Below are positions 1-8,554 of a stretch of DNA of 64,000 bases, piece by piece; position 1 is the first letter of the stretch, and the number at the start of each line of letters is the position of its first letter. The DNA is from Cereibacter azotoformans. GTDB lineage: Bacteria; Pseudomonadota; Alphaproteobacteria; Rhodobacterales; Rhodobacteraceae. Where the stretch lies: the NCBI GenBank assembly GCA_017599285.1, contig JAGFXX010000001.1, positions 2,170,001-2,234,000 on the forward strand. Reading direction: 5' to 3'. The position numbers and the translations under genes are program-made. The notes below the pieces were generated by a model. The model was given only the letters and a program-made list of their open reading frames with translations, made no database searches and was not told where the DNA came from.

Positions 1-841
1 GGTCCATCAGGTGATCCAGACGCTCGGCGGCCACGCGCATCGTCGCGCCGCCCTTGTCAGCCTGCGGCCCCTCTTCCGACGGCTTCCGCGCGGGCGCAGA
101 GACCGGCTCTGCCACGGGCACAGGATCCGACGCCGCTACGGGCACTCGATCCACAGCCGCCTGGGGCGCCTCGAGCCGCAGGTCCACATCGTTGAACAGG
201 AACACATTGTCGATCGCGTCCCGCGTGATGCCGTTCGGAAAGTCCATCGACCAGCCGATCATGCAGACTTCAGGATCGAGCGCATCCAGCGCCGGCACCT
301 CGGAGAGGTCGGCGCGGATGTCCGTGGCGCCAAGCTCACGAAGCTCGGCCAGCAGCAGGTCCGGGCGAGCCCCCAGAGCCAGCGCGTTGCCGGTCAGGCG
401 GAACCAGAGGCGATGCGCCTGCCCCGTGGGCGCCGCTTCCGGCAAAGGCGCCGTGCCAACGGCATTGCCGGTGGCGCCCACCGCCGCCTCAAGTGCCGCA
501 AGGATCGCGGCGCGCCGACCGTCCGGGTCGGCCTGTTCCGACAGGAACCCGATGATCTCGTCGCGCGCCTCGAGCGCGAGGCGGATGATGTCGGGCGTCA
601 CGGCGGCCTGCCCCGACCTGAGCAGGTCGAAGGCCGATTCGAACGCATGGACGAAGGCCGCCATGTCGGCAAAGCCGAACATCGCACCCGAGCCCTTGAT
701 CGTGTGGAGGTCGCGGAACACCGCGTTGATCAGGTCACGATCCCCCGGCTGGTCGCTCAGATCCAGAAGGCCCCGCTCGAGGCTTTCAATGAGATCCGTC
801 GCTTCCTGCCGGAAGACGGCCATCATGTCGTCGTCCATCAT
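1..841 (-). CDS. cheA: Chemotaxis histidine kinase CheA, N-terminal part (cut by window edge)
   Basis: This is the first 280 or so residues of a CheA kinase; the rest lies beyond the left edge. Residues 1-110 form an Hpt (P1) domain with the phospho-acceptor motif LHTIKGSGAMFGF, His at about residue 46. Residues 125-210 look like a P2 CheY/CheB-binding domain, followed by a Pro/Ala linker and the start of the P3 dimerisation helix (RVAAERLDHLMD). CheA passes phosphate from chemoreceptor arrays to CheY. The ATG at 841-839 overlaps the cheY stop (ATGA), so the two are translationally coupled. Which of the several CheA paralogues of this group it is cannot be told from this piece. Confidence 0.93.
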   Translation of the reverse strand, partial: MMDDDMMAVFRQEATDLIESLERGLLDLSDQPGDRDLINAVFRDLHTIKGSGAMFGFADMAAFVHAFESAFDLLRSGQAAVTPDIIRLALEARDEIIGFLSEQADPDGRRAAILAALEAAVGATGNAVGTAPLPEAAPTGQAHRLWFRLTGNALALGARPDLLLAELRELGATDIRADLSEVPALDALDPEVCMIGWSMDFPNGITRDAIDNVFLFNDVDLRLEAPQAAVDRVPVAASDPVPVAEPVSAPARKPSEEGPQADKGGATMRVAAERLDHLMD

Positions 842-1203
842 CCGAGCACCTTCTTGATGACGGCGAGCAGCTGCGGCTGGGTGAATGGCTTGACCATCCA
901 CCCCATCGCCCCTGCCTCGCGGGCCTGTTGCTTGAGAGTGTCGGCGGAATCCGTGGACAAAAAGATAATGGGTTTGCCCTTGCTCTCGGGATGCTGCCGG
1001 AAGGCGCGAATGAAGCCGAGCCCGTCGAGGTTCGGCATGTTCTGATCGGTGAGAATGGCGTCCACATGGTGGCTGAGGGCCTTTTCGAGGCCCTCCTTCC
1101 CGTCGGCGGCCTCGATCACCTCATAGCCCGCCTCGCGGAGGGTCATGGCAACCATGCACCGAATCGACGGGGAATCATCAACGGCGAGAACGGTCTTGGT
1201 CAT
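838..1203 (-). CDS. cheY: Single-domain chemotaxis response regulator CheY
   Basis: This 121-residue stand-alone receiver domain carries phosphate from CheA to the flagellar motor switch or to another response regulator. The acidic pocket DD (residues 9-10, in VLAVDDSPS), the phospho-acceptor Asp in ILTDQNMPN (about residue 53) and the conserved Lys in MVKPF (about residue 105) are all present. The start at 1203 gives the usual CheY length and overlaps the end of the STAS gene by 4 bases. The order STAS-cheY-cheA resembles the start of alphaproteobacterial che operons, such as orf2-cheY1-cheA in Sinorhizobium. A longer upstream reading frame exists but adds nothing CheY-like. Confidence 0.95.
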   Translation of the reverse strand: MTKTVLAVDDSPSIRCMVAMTLREAGYEVIEAADGKEGLEKALSHHVDAILTDQNMPNLDGLGFIRAFRQHPESKGKPIIFLSTDSADTLKQQAREAGAMGWMVKPFTQPQLLAVIKKVLG

Positions 1204-1466
1204 GCGCCGACCCCGTCCGGCGCGATCCCGAGCGCCTCCAGCTGCGCGGCAAGGGGAGACCCTGCGCACTGCAGCGACAACGTCCTGCCCGTCATGGACG
1301 CACTGCGCGCCGCCGAGAGCAGCACCTGCACGACCGCCGCATCCGCCCCGGCAAGCTCCGAGGCATCGACCTCGACGTCGCCCGTGGCGAGGGCTGCCTC
1401 GAGCCGCTCGATCAGACCGGGCGCGTCCTGCAGACGCAGGTTCCCGGAGAGCTTCAGTGGGTTCAT
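1200..1466 (-). CDS. STAS-domain protein of the chemotaxis operon
   Basis: This 88-residue protein has the fold pattern of a STAS/anti-sigma-antagonist domain: SGNLRLQDAPGLIERLEAAL, a central VDASELAGADAAVVQVLLSA strand-loop-helix where phosphorylatable STAS proteins carry Ser/Thr, and a C-terminal LQCAGSPLAAQLEALGI. At the usual phosphosite the sequence reads GADAA, with no Ser or Thr, so phosphorylation there is unlikely. It is the first visible gene of the che operon and overlaps cheY by 4 bases. A small protein in the same place in Sinorhizobium (CheS) binds CheA and speeds loss of phosphate from CheY1; a similar role here is an inference. A purine-rich RBS (GGGAAGAAGCGG) precedes the ATG. 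Confidence 0.8.
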   Translation of the reverse strand: MNPLKLSGNLRLQDAPGLIERLEAALATGDVEVDASELAGADAAVVQVLLSAARSASMTGRTLSLQCAGSPLAAQLEALGIAPDGVGA

Positions 1467-1538
1467 CCGCTTCTTCCCTTGGTCTCGTCCAGCCCCGGCA
1501 GGCCTGCACCTGGGGTCATCGGCTGGAGGCTAGCCAAA

Positions 1539-1565
1539 GGAACGGCGCAGCACGCCCCGGGTTTA
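1539..1565 (-). promoter_or_regulatory. Possible sigma-28 (FliA) promoter for the che operon
   Basis: Read on the minus strand, TAAA (1565-1562) is followed after exactly 15 bases by GCCGTTCC (1546-1539). The FliA consensus is TAAA-N15-GCCGATAA, so the -35 is exact and the -10 matches at 4 of 8 positions plus spacing. It lies 70 to 100 bases upstream of the first che gene. The match is partial and could be chance. Confidence 0.25.
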
Positions 1566-1688
1566 TGGCGAAGGCGGCCTGTCTTGAGAAAAGGGGCGCA
1601 GCCTTTCGTCTCGAATACATCCGAAAGATGGGCGCCGCCGGGCGAAGATCGCACACGCAGGACAAGGGTTCACGCCACGCACGAACCC

Positions 1689-1706
1689 CGCCCCGCAAGC
1701 GGGGCG
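1689..1706 (-). terminator. GC hairpin downstream of the ubiK-like gene
   Basis: CGCCCCGC (1689-1696) pairs with GCGGGGCG (1699-1706), about 135 bases past the stop of the minus-strand gene ending at 1841. No U tract follows, so it may be a weak or Rho-assisted terminator or simply an RNA 3' end stabiliser. Confidence 0.4.
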
Positions 1707-1840
1707 TTCAGGAGCGTCAGGAAAGGGCAAGGGGCGACTCGGCTGAGAGGCAGTACGGGCGGGAAAGGCCCCGCCGCAGACTCACCCGCGCCGATCGGGG
1801 GGCAGCGGCACCAGCGGCCGCCGCCTCAGATGGTTCACCG

Positions 1841-2089
1841 TCAGTCCCGGTGCTTCGCCTCGAGCGCGGCGATGCGCGCGGAGAGGGCCTCGTTCTCTTC
1901 GCGCGCCTTCTGGGCCATGGCGCGGACAGCATCGAATTCCTCACGGGTCACGAAGTCGCGGTCGGCCAGCCACCGGTCGAGAAGGCTCTTCATCGCCGTC
2001 TCGGCCTCGGTCTTGGCGCCCTGCGCCACACCCATGGCGTTGGTCATGAGCTGCGACATGTCGTCGAAGAATTTGTTGCGGGTCTGCAT
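1841..2089 (-). CDS. ubiK: UbiK / BMFP-family accessory coiled-coil protein
   Basis: This 82-residue protein starts MQTRNKFFDDMSQLMTNAMG and ends in a heptad-rich helix (AQKAREENEALSARIAALEAK). That is the BMFP/DUF526 architecture: an amphipathic N-terminal helix and a C-terminal trimeric coiled coil. In E. coli the family member UbiK helps ubiquinone biosynthesis and binds membranes. The middle motif DFVTREEFDAVRAMAQKAREEN is diagnostic. The start at 2089 is preceded by GAGGGAACCGC; an upstream in-frame start at 2128 would add 13 residues not seen in the family. It is divergent from lgt. The ubiquinone link is from the family, not from this context. Confidence 0.85.
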   Translation of the reverse strand: MQTRNKFFDDMSQLMTNAMGVAQGAKTEAETAMKSLLDRWLADRDFVTREEFDAVRAMAQKAREENEALSARIAALEAKHRD

Positions 2090-2193
2090 GCGGTTCCCTC
2101 CAGCGATCGGCCCTATATGGTCTTGCACCTCCTTGCGCGCAAGGTTGACTTCGCCGCAGCCGCGCCGGACAACCCGGGCCGAAAGGAAAAGCC

Positions 2194-3072
2194 ATGTCCT
2201 ATATTCCCTTCCCCGACATCTCGCCCGAGATCTTCTCGGTCGAGCTTTTCGGAGCGACCTTCGCGCTCCGCTGGTATGCGCTGGCCTATATCGCGGGCCT
2301 GCTGATCGGCTGGCGGCTGGTGCTGCGCATGATCCGGTCGGACCGGCTCTGGACCTTCGGCGCCCCCATGACCGAGGACCAGCTCGAGAGGTTGCTGACC
2401 TGGGTGATCCTCGGCGTGATCCTCGGAGGCCGGCTGGGCTTCGTGCTCTTCTACCAGCCGTCCCACTACCTCGCGCATCCGCTGGACGCGCTGAAGGTGT
2501 GGGAGGGGGGCATGTCCTTCCACGGCGGCTTCCTCGGCGTGATGGTCGCCGTCATCGCCTTCTGCCTCAGGGAGCGCATTTCCATCCTGCCGGTGGCGGA
2601 CCTTCTGGCGGCCGCCACGCCGCCGGGCCTGTTCCTCGGGCGGATCGCCAACTTCATCAATGCCGAGCTGTGGGGCCGGCCGACCACCCTGCCCTGGGGC
2701 GTGGCCTTCCCCGGAGAGGCCGCGCAGACCTGCCCCGGCATCGAGGGCATCTGCGCCCGCCACCCGTCGCAGCTTTACGAGGCGGCGCTCGAGGGGATCG
2801 TGCTGTTCGCGATCCTCGCGATCCTCATCTGGCGGCGCGGCTGGCTGCGCTGGCCCGGTGCCGTGACCGGCGCCTTCCTCGCCGGCTACGGCTGCGCACG
2901 CTTCCTCGTCGAGTTCGTGCGCCAGCCCGACGCGCAGTTCGTGACGCCCGGCAATCCGCTCGGCCTTGCGTGGGAAATCGGCGGCTACGGCCTCACGATG
3001 GGGCAGATCCTGTCGCTGCCCATGATCCTCCTGGGCCTCTACTTCATGCTCCGCGCACGGCGGACCGCGTGA
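2194..3072 (+). CDS. lgt: Phosphatidylglycerol--prolipoprotein diacylglyceryl transferase
   Basis: Lgt is an inner-membrane enzyme that moves diacylglycerol from phosphatidylglycerol to the lipobox cysteine of prolipoproteins, the first step of lipoprotein maturation. The protein is 292 residues with about seven hydrophobic segments. The Lgt signature [16 protein letters not shown] is near residues 148-163, and the conserved [11 protein letters not shown] lies near 107-117. A good RBS (GAAAGGAAAAGCC) precedes the ATG. The stop overlaps the GTG start of the following methyltransferase gene, so lgt, the MidA-like gene and pgeF form one coupled operon. The small lipoprotein encoded at 21727 would be a substrate. 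Confidence 0.97.
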   Translation: MSYIPFPDISPEIFSVELFGATFALRWYALAYIAGLLIGWRLVLRMIRSDRLWTFGAPMTEDQLERLLTWVILGVILGGRLGFVLFYQPSHYLAHPLDALKVWEGGMSFHGGFLGVMVAVIAFCLRERISILPVADLLAAATPPGLFLGRIANFINAELWGRPTTLPWGVAFPGEAAQTCPGIEGICARHPSQLYEAALEGIVLFAILAILIWRRGWLRWPGAVTGAFLAGYGCARFLVEFVRQPDAQFVTPGNPLGLAWEIGGYGLTMGQILSLPMILLGLYFMLRARRTA

Positions 3073-4130
3073 CGGCGCTGGCCGGCATCCTCGCACGACG
3101 GATCGGCGCCACGGGGCCGATCACGGTGGCCGACTACATGGCGGAGTGCCTGCTCCATCCCGAGCACGGCTACTATTCCACGCGCGAGCCCTTTGGCGCG
3201 GCCGGCGATTTCACCACGGCGCCGGAAATCAGCCAGATGTTCGGGGAACTGCTGGGCCTCTGCCTCGCGCAGGCCTGGCTCGACCAGGGGGCGCCGGCCC
3301 GCTTCACGCTGGCCGAACTGGGGCCGGGGCGCGGAACGCTGATGGCGGACGTTCTGCGCGCCACGCGCGGCGTTCCGGGCTTTCACGCGGCCGCGCAGGT
3401 GCGGCTGGTCGAAGCCTCGCCCCGGCTTCGCAACCTCCAGCGCCAGAGGCTTGGGAACCATCCGGCCGAGTGGCTCGATCGGGCGGCGGACCTGCCCGAG
3501 GCGCCCCTCTTCCTTCTGGCCAATGAGTTCTTCGATGCGCTGCCGATCCGCCAGTTCGTGCGCGGGCCCTCCGGGTGGCACGAACGGATGATCGGCCTTG
3601 ACGGCGGCCGCCCCGCCTTCGGCCTTGGTCCCGAAACCGGCCTTGCAAGCCTCGAGCATCGGCTGAAGGACACGCAGCCCGGCGAGATCGTCGAGCTTTG
3701 CCCGGCGGCGGGCCCCATCATGGCAGAGATCGCCCGGCGCATCGACGGCCACGGAGGGCTGGCGCTGGTGGTGGATTATGGCGGGTGGCGGTCGCTCGGG
3801 GACACGCTGCAGGCCCTTCGCTCTCATCAATTCGACGATCCGCTGGCCGCGCCCGGCGAAGCGGACCTGACGGCCCATGTGGATTTCGAGGCCCTGGCCA
3901 CGGCGGCCCGCCCCTGCGCGACCGCCTTCACGACGCAGGGCGCGCTGCTGCTGCGCCTCGGCCTAGCCGAACGCGCCGAGCGGCTCGCCCGCGCCCTCGA
4001 GGGAGAGACGCTTGCCAGTCACCGCGCCGCATCTCACCGCTTGACCGACGCTGCCGAAATGGGAACGCTCTTCAAGGCGCTGGCGGTGTTTCCGCCGCAA
4101 GGACCGGCGCCCGCAGGATTTGACGCATGA
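3069..4130 (+). CDS. MidA/NDUFAF7-family SAM-dependent methyltransferase
   Basis: This 353-residue protein belongs to the DUF185/MidA family. It begins [59 protein letters not shown] in broken form along residues 1-60, typical of the family: the HPEHGYY motif and [15 protein letters not shown] substrate segment. The SAM-binding glycine motif is [15 protein letters not shown] near residues 80-95, and the family motif [12 protein letters not shown] follows near 150. Mitochondrial NDUFAF7 dimethylates an arginine of complex I subunit NDUFS2; a like role in bacteria is an inference. The start is GTG at 3069, overlapping the lgt stop as GTGA; its end overlaps pgeF by 4 bases. Confidence 0.88.
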   Translation: MTALAGILARRIGATGPITVADYMAECLLHPEHGYYSTREPFGAAGDFTTAPEISQMFGELLGLCLAQAWLDQGAPARFTLAELGPGRGTLMADVLRATRGVPGFHAAAQVRLVEASPRLRNLQRQRLGNHPAEWLDRAADLPEAPLFLLANEFFDALPIRQFVRGPSGWHERMIGLDGGRPAFGLGPETGLASLEHRLKDTQPGEIVELCPAAGPIMAEIARRIDGHGGLALVVDYGGWRSLGDTLQALRSHQFDDPLAAPGEADLTAHVDFEALATAARPCATAFTTQGALLLRLGLAERAERLARALEGETLASHRAASHRLTDAAEMGTLFKALAVFPPQGPAPAGFDA

Positions 4131-4879
4131 TGGAACTGATTACGGCCGACGCTCTCGCCCCCCTCCGCCACGGGTTCTTCACCCGGAAGGGAGGGGCCTC
4201 GTCGGGCATCTTCTCGGGCCTGAACTGCGGCCCCGGCTCGAGCGATCTGGCAGAGGTCGTCACCATCAACCGCGCCCGCGTGGCCGAGGCGATGGGAGTG
4301 CCTGCGGATCATCTCGTCACGGTGAACCAGGTTCACTCGCCGGACGTGCTGCATGTGACGGGCCCGGTGGCGGACCGGCCGCGGGCGGATGCGCTGGTGA
4401 CGGCGACGCCGGGCCTCGCCATCGCGGTGCTGACGGCCGACTGCCAGCCGGTGCTGATGGCCGATGCCGAAGCGGGCGTCATCGCCGCCGCGCATGCCGG
4501 CTGGCGCGGCACCCGGGCCGGGGTGCTCGAGGCAACGGTCGCCGCGATGGAGGGGCTTGGCGCCCGGCGCGACCGGATCGCGGCCGTGATCGGCCCGACC
4601 ATCAGCCAGCGCGCCTACGAGGTCGGCCCCGAGTTCGTCGAGGAATTCATGGATGAGGACCCGGACTCAGCCCGGTTCTTTGCGCAAGGGACGGCGGACC
4701 GGGCCCTGTTCGACCTGCCGGCCTTCGGGCTCGCGCGGCTGCGCGCGGCGGGGGTGGGACACGCCGAATGGACGCGGCACTGCACCTATCACGATGCCGA
4801 GCGGTTCTTTTCCTACCGTCGCACGACCCATGCCGGCGAAGCCGACTACGGGCGGCTGATCTCGGCCATCCGGCTCTGA
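4127..4879 (+). CDS. pgeF: Peptidoglycan editing factor PgeF (YfiH/laccase-domain family)
   Basis: The 250-residue protein has the Cu-oxidase_4/YfiH fold with its metal-site motifs: NQVHSPDV (His near 67), TADCQPVLMAD (Cys near 106) and AAHAGWRG (His near 124), and ends with the typical CTYHDAERFFSYRRTTHAGE. In E. coli PgeF removes mis-incorporated L-Ser-containing muropeptide precursors; relatives have been called polyphenol oxidases or purine nucleoside phosphorylases, so the exact activity is not fixed by sequence. It is coupled by an ATGA overlap to the upstream methyltransferase and converges on the Lrp-type regulator at 4907. Confidence 0.9.
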   Translation: MMELITADALAPLRHGFFTRKGGASSGIFSGLNCGPGSSDLAEVVTINRARVAEAMGVPADHLVTVNQVHSPDVLHVTGPVADRPRADALVTATPGLAIAVLTADCQPVLMADAEAGVIAAAHAGWRGTRAGVLEATVAAMEGLGARRDRIAAVIGPTISQRAYEVGPEFVEEFMDEDPDSARFFAQGTADRALFDLPAFGLARLRAAGVGHAEWTRHCTYHDAERFFSYRRTTHAGEADYGRLISAIRL

Positions 4880-4906
4880 GCGCCGCGGGCCCGGCGGGAT
4901 GCCGGC

Positions 4907-5407
4907 TCAGGCGCTGCGCTGGAGCCGCGCCTCGAGCACGTCGAAGGGAACCCCCGGCTCGTCCTTGGCGCAGCGGATCACGAGGCTCGTCTTGACCGAA
5001 GCCACATTCTCGGCGGCCGTCAGTTCCTGCGTCAGGAAGCTCTGAAAGCTGGGCAGGTCGGGGGCCACGCACTTCAGGATGAAGTCGATCTCGCCGTTCA
5101 GCATGTGGCACTCACGCACCAAGGGCCAGGCGCGGCAGCGCGCCTCGAAGGCCGAAAGATCACTCTCGGCCTGGCTGTGCAGCCGCACCATGGCAAAGAC
5201 CTGAACCTCGAACCCAAGCTCGCGCGGGTCGATGTCCGCGTGATAGCCGCGGATATAGCCCGCCTCCTCCAGCGTGCGGACGCGCCGCAGGCAGGGCGGC
5301 GCCGAGATCCCCACGCGCTTGGCAAGCTCGACATTGGTCATTCGGCCGTCGCCCTGCAGCTCCGCCAGAATGTGACGGTCGATGGGGTCCAGTTTCGATC
5401 CGGCCAT
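4907..5407 (-). CDS. Lrp/AsnC-family transcriptional regulator
   Basis: The 166-residue protein has an N-terminal helix-turn-helix (LDPIDRHILAELQGDGRMTNVELAKRVGISAPPCLRRVRTLEE spread over residues 5-48) and a C-terminal RAM ligand-binding/oligomerisation domain (FAMVRLHSQAESDLSAFE, GEIDFILKCVAPDLPSFQSFL). Such proteins sense amino acids, often leucine, and control amino-acid metabolism. It is divergent from trxB with a 221-base gap. The start at 5407 places the helix-turn-helix at the usual distance from the N-terminus; a 38-residue upstream extension is open but has no family support. Specific ligand and targets are unknown. Confidence 0.93.
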   Translation of the reverse strand: MAGSKLDPIDRHILAELQGDGRMTNVELAKRVGISAPPCLRRVRTLEEAGYIRGYHADIDPRELGFEVQVFAMVRLHSQAESDLSAFEARCRAWPLVRECHMLNGEIDFILKCVAPDLPSFQSFLTQELTAAENVASVKTSLVIRCAKDEPGVPFDVLEARLQRSA

Positions 5408-5628
5408 GAAGCTCTCCTTGCTGCCGGGAGATTCTAGAGGCTCCGGCCGCGCTGCGCAATATTGTTTCGCGAACGCATCAAAAACCTTGGCTCCATTGCG
5501 GAAAACCGTCGCCGCGCGCAATGCGGGTGCGGGGCGGGGATCCAGGGCCGGCCCCGGCGATGAGGGCTTCCGGCCCGCTGCGGCAGGTCCTATATGAGGC
5601 GCCGGGAAAAGACCATGAGGGGCAAGGC

Positions 5629-6567
5629 ATGTCCGAGACGCGGCACACGAGGGTTCTGATCATCGGCTCGGGGCCCGCGGGCTATACGGCGGCCGTCTAT
5701 TCCGCCCGGGCGATGCTGAACCCGCTGCTGATCCAGGGGCTGCAGCCGGGCGGCCAGCTCACCATCACCACCGAGGTCGAAAACTGGCCGGGCGACCGCG
5801 AGGTTCAGGGCCCCGACCTGATGGTGCGGATGGAAGAGCACGCGAAGGCCATGGGGGCCGAGGTGATCTCGGACTACATCGCCTCGCTCGACCTGTCGCA
5901 GCGGCCCTTCACGGCCCATGCCGACAGCGGCACGACCTACACGGCCGACGCGGTGATCCTCGCGACCGGCGCGCAGGCGCGCTGGCTGGGCCTGCCCTCC
6001 GAGGAGAAGTTCAAGGGCTTCGGCGTCTCGGCCTGCGCCACCTGCGACGGCTTCTTCTACCGAGGCAAGGAAGTCGTGGTGGCCGGCGGCGGCAATTCGG
6101 CGGTCGAGGAGGCTTTGTTCCTGACCAACTTCGCCACCAAGGTCACGGTGATCCACCGCCGCGACTCGTTCCGCGCCGAAAAGATCCTGCAGGAGCGGCT
6201 GTTCAAGAACCCCAAGATCGAGGTGATCTGGAACCACACGATCGAGGAGGTTCTGGGCACCGAGGCGCCCCTGGGCGTGACCGGCGTGGTCGCGAAGCAC
6301 GCCCAGACCGGCGAGACGGTCGAGATCCCCTGCGCGGGCTTCTTCGTGGCGATCGGCCACGCCCCGGCCAGCGAGCTGGTCAAGGACCAGCTGGAGCTGC
6401 ACCACGGCGGCTATGTGAAGGTCGAGCCCGGCACCACCCGCACCTCGATCCCCGGCGTCTTCGCGGCGGGCGACCTGACCGACCATGTCTATCGCCAGGC
6501 CGTCACCTCGGCGGGCATGGGATGCATGGCGGCGCTCGATGCGGAACATTTCCTCGCGAGCCAGTAG
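5629..6567 (+). CDS. trxB: Thioredoxin-disulfide reductase
   Basis: TrxB transfers electrons from NADPH through FAD to thioredoxin in the cytoplasm. The 312-residue length is typical. The FAD-binding [10 protein letters not shown] is at about residues 12-21, the redox-active CATC at 136-139, the NADPH-binding [11 protein letters not shown] near 153-163, and the C-terminal FAD motif [21 protein letters not shown] near 275-295. The ATG at 5629 follows GGGGCAAGGC. A longer frame from 5521 overlaps the probable promoter region (TATATG at 5591-5596) and is not used. It is divergent from an Lrp-family gene. Confidence 0.97.
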   Translation: MSETRHTRVLIIGSGPAGYTAAVYSARAMLNPLLIQGLQPGGQLTITTEVENWPGDREVQGPDLMVRMEEHAKAMGAEVISDYIASLDLSQRPFTAHADSGTTYTADAVILATGAQARWLGLPSEEKFKGFGVSACATCDGFFYRGKEVVVAGGGNSAVEEALFLTNFATKVTVIHRRDSFRAEKILQERLFKNPKIEVIWNHTIEEVLGTEAPLGVTGVVAKHAQTGETVEIPCAGFFVAIGHAPASELVKDQLELHHGGYVKVEPGTTRTSIPGVFAAGDLTDHVYRQAVTSAGMGCMAALDAEHFLASQ

Positions 6568-6690
6568 GTCGCAGGGCACATCGTCCCCCTCCGGCGGCGC
6601 CCTCGGACGGGCGTTCGCCGAAGGACTCGCAGGGTGGCATTTTCGCCTTATTGCTCGCGCATCGCGGTATCAGCGCTTGAACCGCTGCAG

Positions 6691-6733
6691 GGCACGGGCT
6701 ACTCCCGCCGCGAAACCGGGGTAGCCCCGTGCC
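6691..6733 (+). promoter_or_regulatory. Long stem-loop in the leader of the ATP sulfurylase/APS kinase gene
   Basis: GGCACGGG-CTAC (6691-6702) pairs with GTAG-C-CCCGTGCC (6721-6733), giving 12 base pairs with one bulged C; an inner CCCG/CGGG stem (6704-6707 with 6717-6720) extends it to 16 pairs with loop CCGCGAAAC. A second small stem (GCGGT with ACCGC, about 6664-6685) lies just upstream. There is no U tract, and the structure ends 22 bases before the chosen ATG at 6756, so it looks more like a 5' leader element than a trxB terminator. It matches no riboswitch class that I can recall. Confidence 0.5.
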
Positions 6734-6755
6734 ACACCTGCAAAGGCCATTCGTG

Positions 6756-8462
6756 ATGTCCCTTCCGAATCATGCTCCCGTTCCAGAACTCTACGTGTCC
6801 CACGACTCGGCGCAGAAGCTGAAGGCCGACGCGGGCAATTTGCCCTCGTGGGACCTGACGCAGCGCCAGGTCTGCGACCTCGAGCTGCTGATGAACGGCG
6901 GCTTCCATCCGCTGAAGGGCTTCCTGACCGAAGCCGACTACGACGGCGTGGTCGAGAACATGCGGCTTGCCGATGGCCGACTCTGGCCGATGCCGATCAC
7001 CCTCGACGTCAGCGAGAAGTTCGCGGAAGGCGTGGAGCCGGGCCAGGACATCGCGCTGCGCGACGCCGAGGGCGTGATCCTCGCCATCCTCTCGGTCACC
7101 GACAAGTGGGTTCCGAACAAGGACCGCGAGGCCGAGAAGGTCTTCGGCGCCAATGACCTCGCCCACCCGGCGGTGAACTACCTGCACAACACGGCCGGCA
7201 AGGTCTATCTCGGCGGGCCGATCACCGGCATCCAGCAGCCCGTCCACTATGACTTCAAGATGCGCCGCGACACGCCGAACGAGCTGCGCGCCTTCTTCCG
7301 CAAGATGGGCTGGACCCGCGTCGTGGCCTTCCAGACCCGCAATCCGCTGCACCGCGCCCATCAGGAACTGACCTTCCGCGCCGCCCGCGAGGCGCAGGCC
7401 AACCTGCTGATCCATCCGGTCGTCGGCATGACCAAGCCGGGCGACATCGACCATTTCACCCGCGTGCGCTGCTACGAGGCGGTGCTGCACCAGTATCCGG
7501 CCTCGACCACCACGCTCAGCCTGCTCAACCTCGCCATGCGCATGGCGGGCCCGCGCGAAGCGATCTGGCACGGCCTGATCCGCCGGAACCACGGCTGCAC
7601 CCACATGATCGTCGGCCGCGACCATGCCGGGCCCGGCAAGAACAGCCAGGGGCAGGATTTCTACGGCCCCTATGACGCGCAGGAGCTGTTCAAGGCCCAT
7701 GCGGAAGAGATCGGCATCGAGATGGTCGATTTCAAACAGATGGTCTATGTGCAGGAAAAGGCCCAGTATTACCCGGTGAACGAGGTTCCCGAGGGCTCGA
7801 CCGTGCTCGACATCTCGGGAACCGAACTGCGCCGCCGCCTGCGCGAAGGGCTGGAGATCCCCGACTGGTTCTCGTTCCCCGACGTGGTGACGGAACTGCG
7901 CCGCACCTCGCCCGCGCGCTCCAAGCAGGGCTTCACCGTCTTCTTCACGGGTCTGTCGGGCTCGGGCAAGTCCACGATCGCCAACGCCCTGATGGTCAAG
8001 CTGATGGAGATGGGCGGCCGGCCGGTGACGCTCCTTGACGGCGACGTGGTGCGCAAGCACCTCTCTTCGGAACTGGGCTTCTCGAAGGAGCACCGGGACA
8101 TCAACATCAAGCGCATCGGCTATGTCGCCTCCGAGATCACCAAGAACGGCGGCATCGCGATCTGCGCGCCGATCGCGCCCTACACGGCCACCCGCCGCGC
8201 CGTGCGCGAGATGATCGAGGCGTTCGGCGCCTTCATCGAGGTCCATGTCGCAACCCCGATCGAGGAATGCGAGAAGCGCGACCGCAAGGGGCTCTACAAG
8301 CTCGCCCGCGAAGGCAAGATCAAGGAGTTCACCGGGATCTCGGACCCCTACGAGACGCCCACGAAAGCCGAACTCGTGGTGGACACCACCAATGTGGACG
8401 TGGACCACTGCGCGCATCAGGTGATCCTGAAGCTCGAGCAGATGGGCCTTATCCGGGCCTGA
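6756..8462 (+). CDS. sat/cysC: Bifunctional sulfate adenylyltransferase / adenylylsulfate kinase
   Basis: This 568-residue fusion turns sulfate into APS and then PAPS, the entry to cysteine synthesis and sulfation. Residues 1-390 are a homomeric-type ATP sulfurylase with the nucleotide motif QTRNPLHRAH (193-202) and a second motif HMIVGRDHAGPG near 286-297. Residues 395-568 are APS kinase with P-loop GLSGSGKST (399-407), DGDVVRKHL and FTGISDPYE. The ATG at 6756 has AAAGG ten bases upstream; a GTG at 6729 would lie inside the leader hairpin and is not preferred. The gene stands alone between the hairpin leader and a strong terminator. All-in-one Sat-CysC differs from the CysDN type of enterics. 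Confidence 0.95.
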   Translation: MSLPNHAPVPELYVSHDSAQKLKADAGNLPSWDLTQRQVCDLELLMNGGFHPLKGFLTEADYDGVVENMRLADGRLWPMPITLDVSEKFAEGVEPGQDIALRDAEGVILAILSVTDKWVPNKDREAEKVFGANDLAHPAVNYLHNTAGKVYLGGPITGIQQPVHYDFKMRRDTPNELRAFFRKMGWTRVVAFQTRNPLHRAHQELTFRAAREAQANLLIHPVVGMTKPGDIDHFTRVRCYEAVLHQYPASTTTLSLLNLAMRMAGPREAIWHGLIRRNHGCTHMIVGRDHAGPGKNSQGQDFYGPYDAQELFKAHAEEIGIEMVDFKQMVYVQEKAQYYPVNEVPEGSTVLDISGTELRRRLREGLEIPDWFSFPDVVTELRRTSPARSKQGFTVFFTGLSGSGKSTIANALMVKLMEMGGRPVTLLDGDVVRKHLSSELGFSKEHRDINIKRIGYVASEITKNGGIAICAPIAPYTATRRAVREMIEAFGAFIEVHVATPIEECEKRDRKGLYKLAREGKIKEFTGISDPYETPTKAELVVDTTNVDVDHCAHQVILKLEQMGLIRA

Positions 8463-8473
8463 GACCGACATGT

Positions 8474-8509
8474 GCCAGACATGGGCGCCCGCCGGGTGCC
8501 ATGTCTGGC
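8474..8509 (+). terminator. Stem-loop after the ATP sulfurylase/APS kinase gene
   Basis: GCCAGACATGG (8474-8484) pairs perfectly with CCATGTCTGGC (8499-8509) around a 14-base loop, starting 11 bases after the stop codon. It stands directly before the stronger terminator at 8514 and may protect the mRNA 3' end or assist termination. Confidence 0.5.
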
Positions 8510-8513
8510 GGCT

Positions 8514-8554
8514 CAGGACAAAGCCCGCCCTCGAACGGGGCGGGCTTTGTCCTG
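8514..8554 (+). terminator. Strong, probably bidirectional terminator
   Basis: CAGGACAAAGCCCGCCC (8514-8530) pairs over 17 bases with GGGCGGGCTTTGTCCTG (8538-8554). The stem has GC core and A/T-containing flanks. It lies between the plus-strand sulfurylase gene and the minus-strand pterin dehydratase gene ending at 8698, so it can serve both directions. Confidence 0.75.

Larger units (their letters stand above)
1467..1840. other. Intergenic region between the che operon and the ubiK-like gene
   Basis: These 374 bases lie between two minus-strand genes. I see no convincing gene. The region holds a GC hairpin (1689-1706), probably at the end of the ubiK-like transcript, and a weak FliA-like promoter match (1539-1565) in front of the che operon. 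Short open frames here have no recognisable product. Confidence 0.6.

Noticed and set aside
2132-2143. Perfect 12-base palindrome CTTGCGCGCAAG between the ubiK-like gene and lgt
   Set aside because: Alternating GC palindromes of this size are expected by chance in such DNA; no second copy was seen.
6729-6755. GTG at 6729 as start of the ATP sulfurylase/APS kinase gene
   Set aside because: It lies in the right arm of the leader stem and has no RBS; ATG 6756 with AAAGG upstream gives the expected N-terminus.
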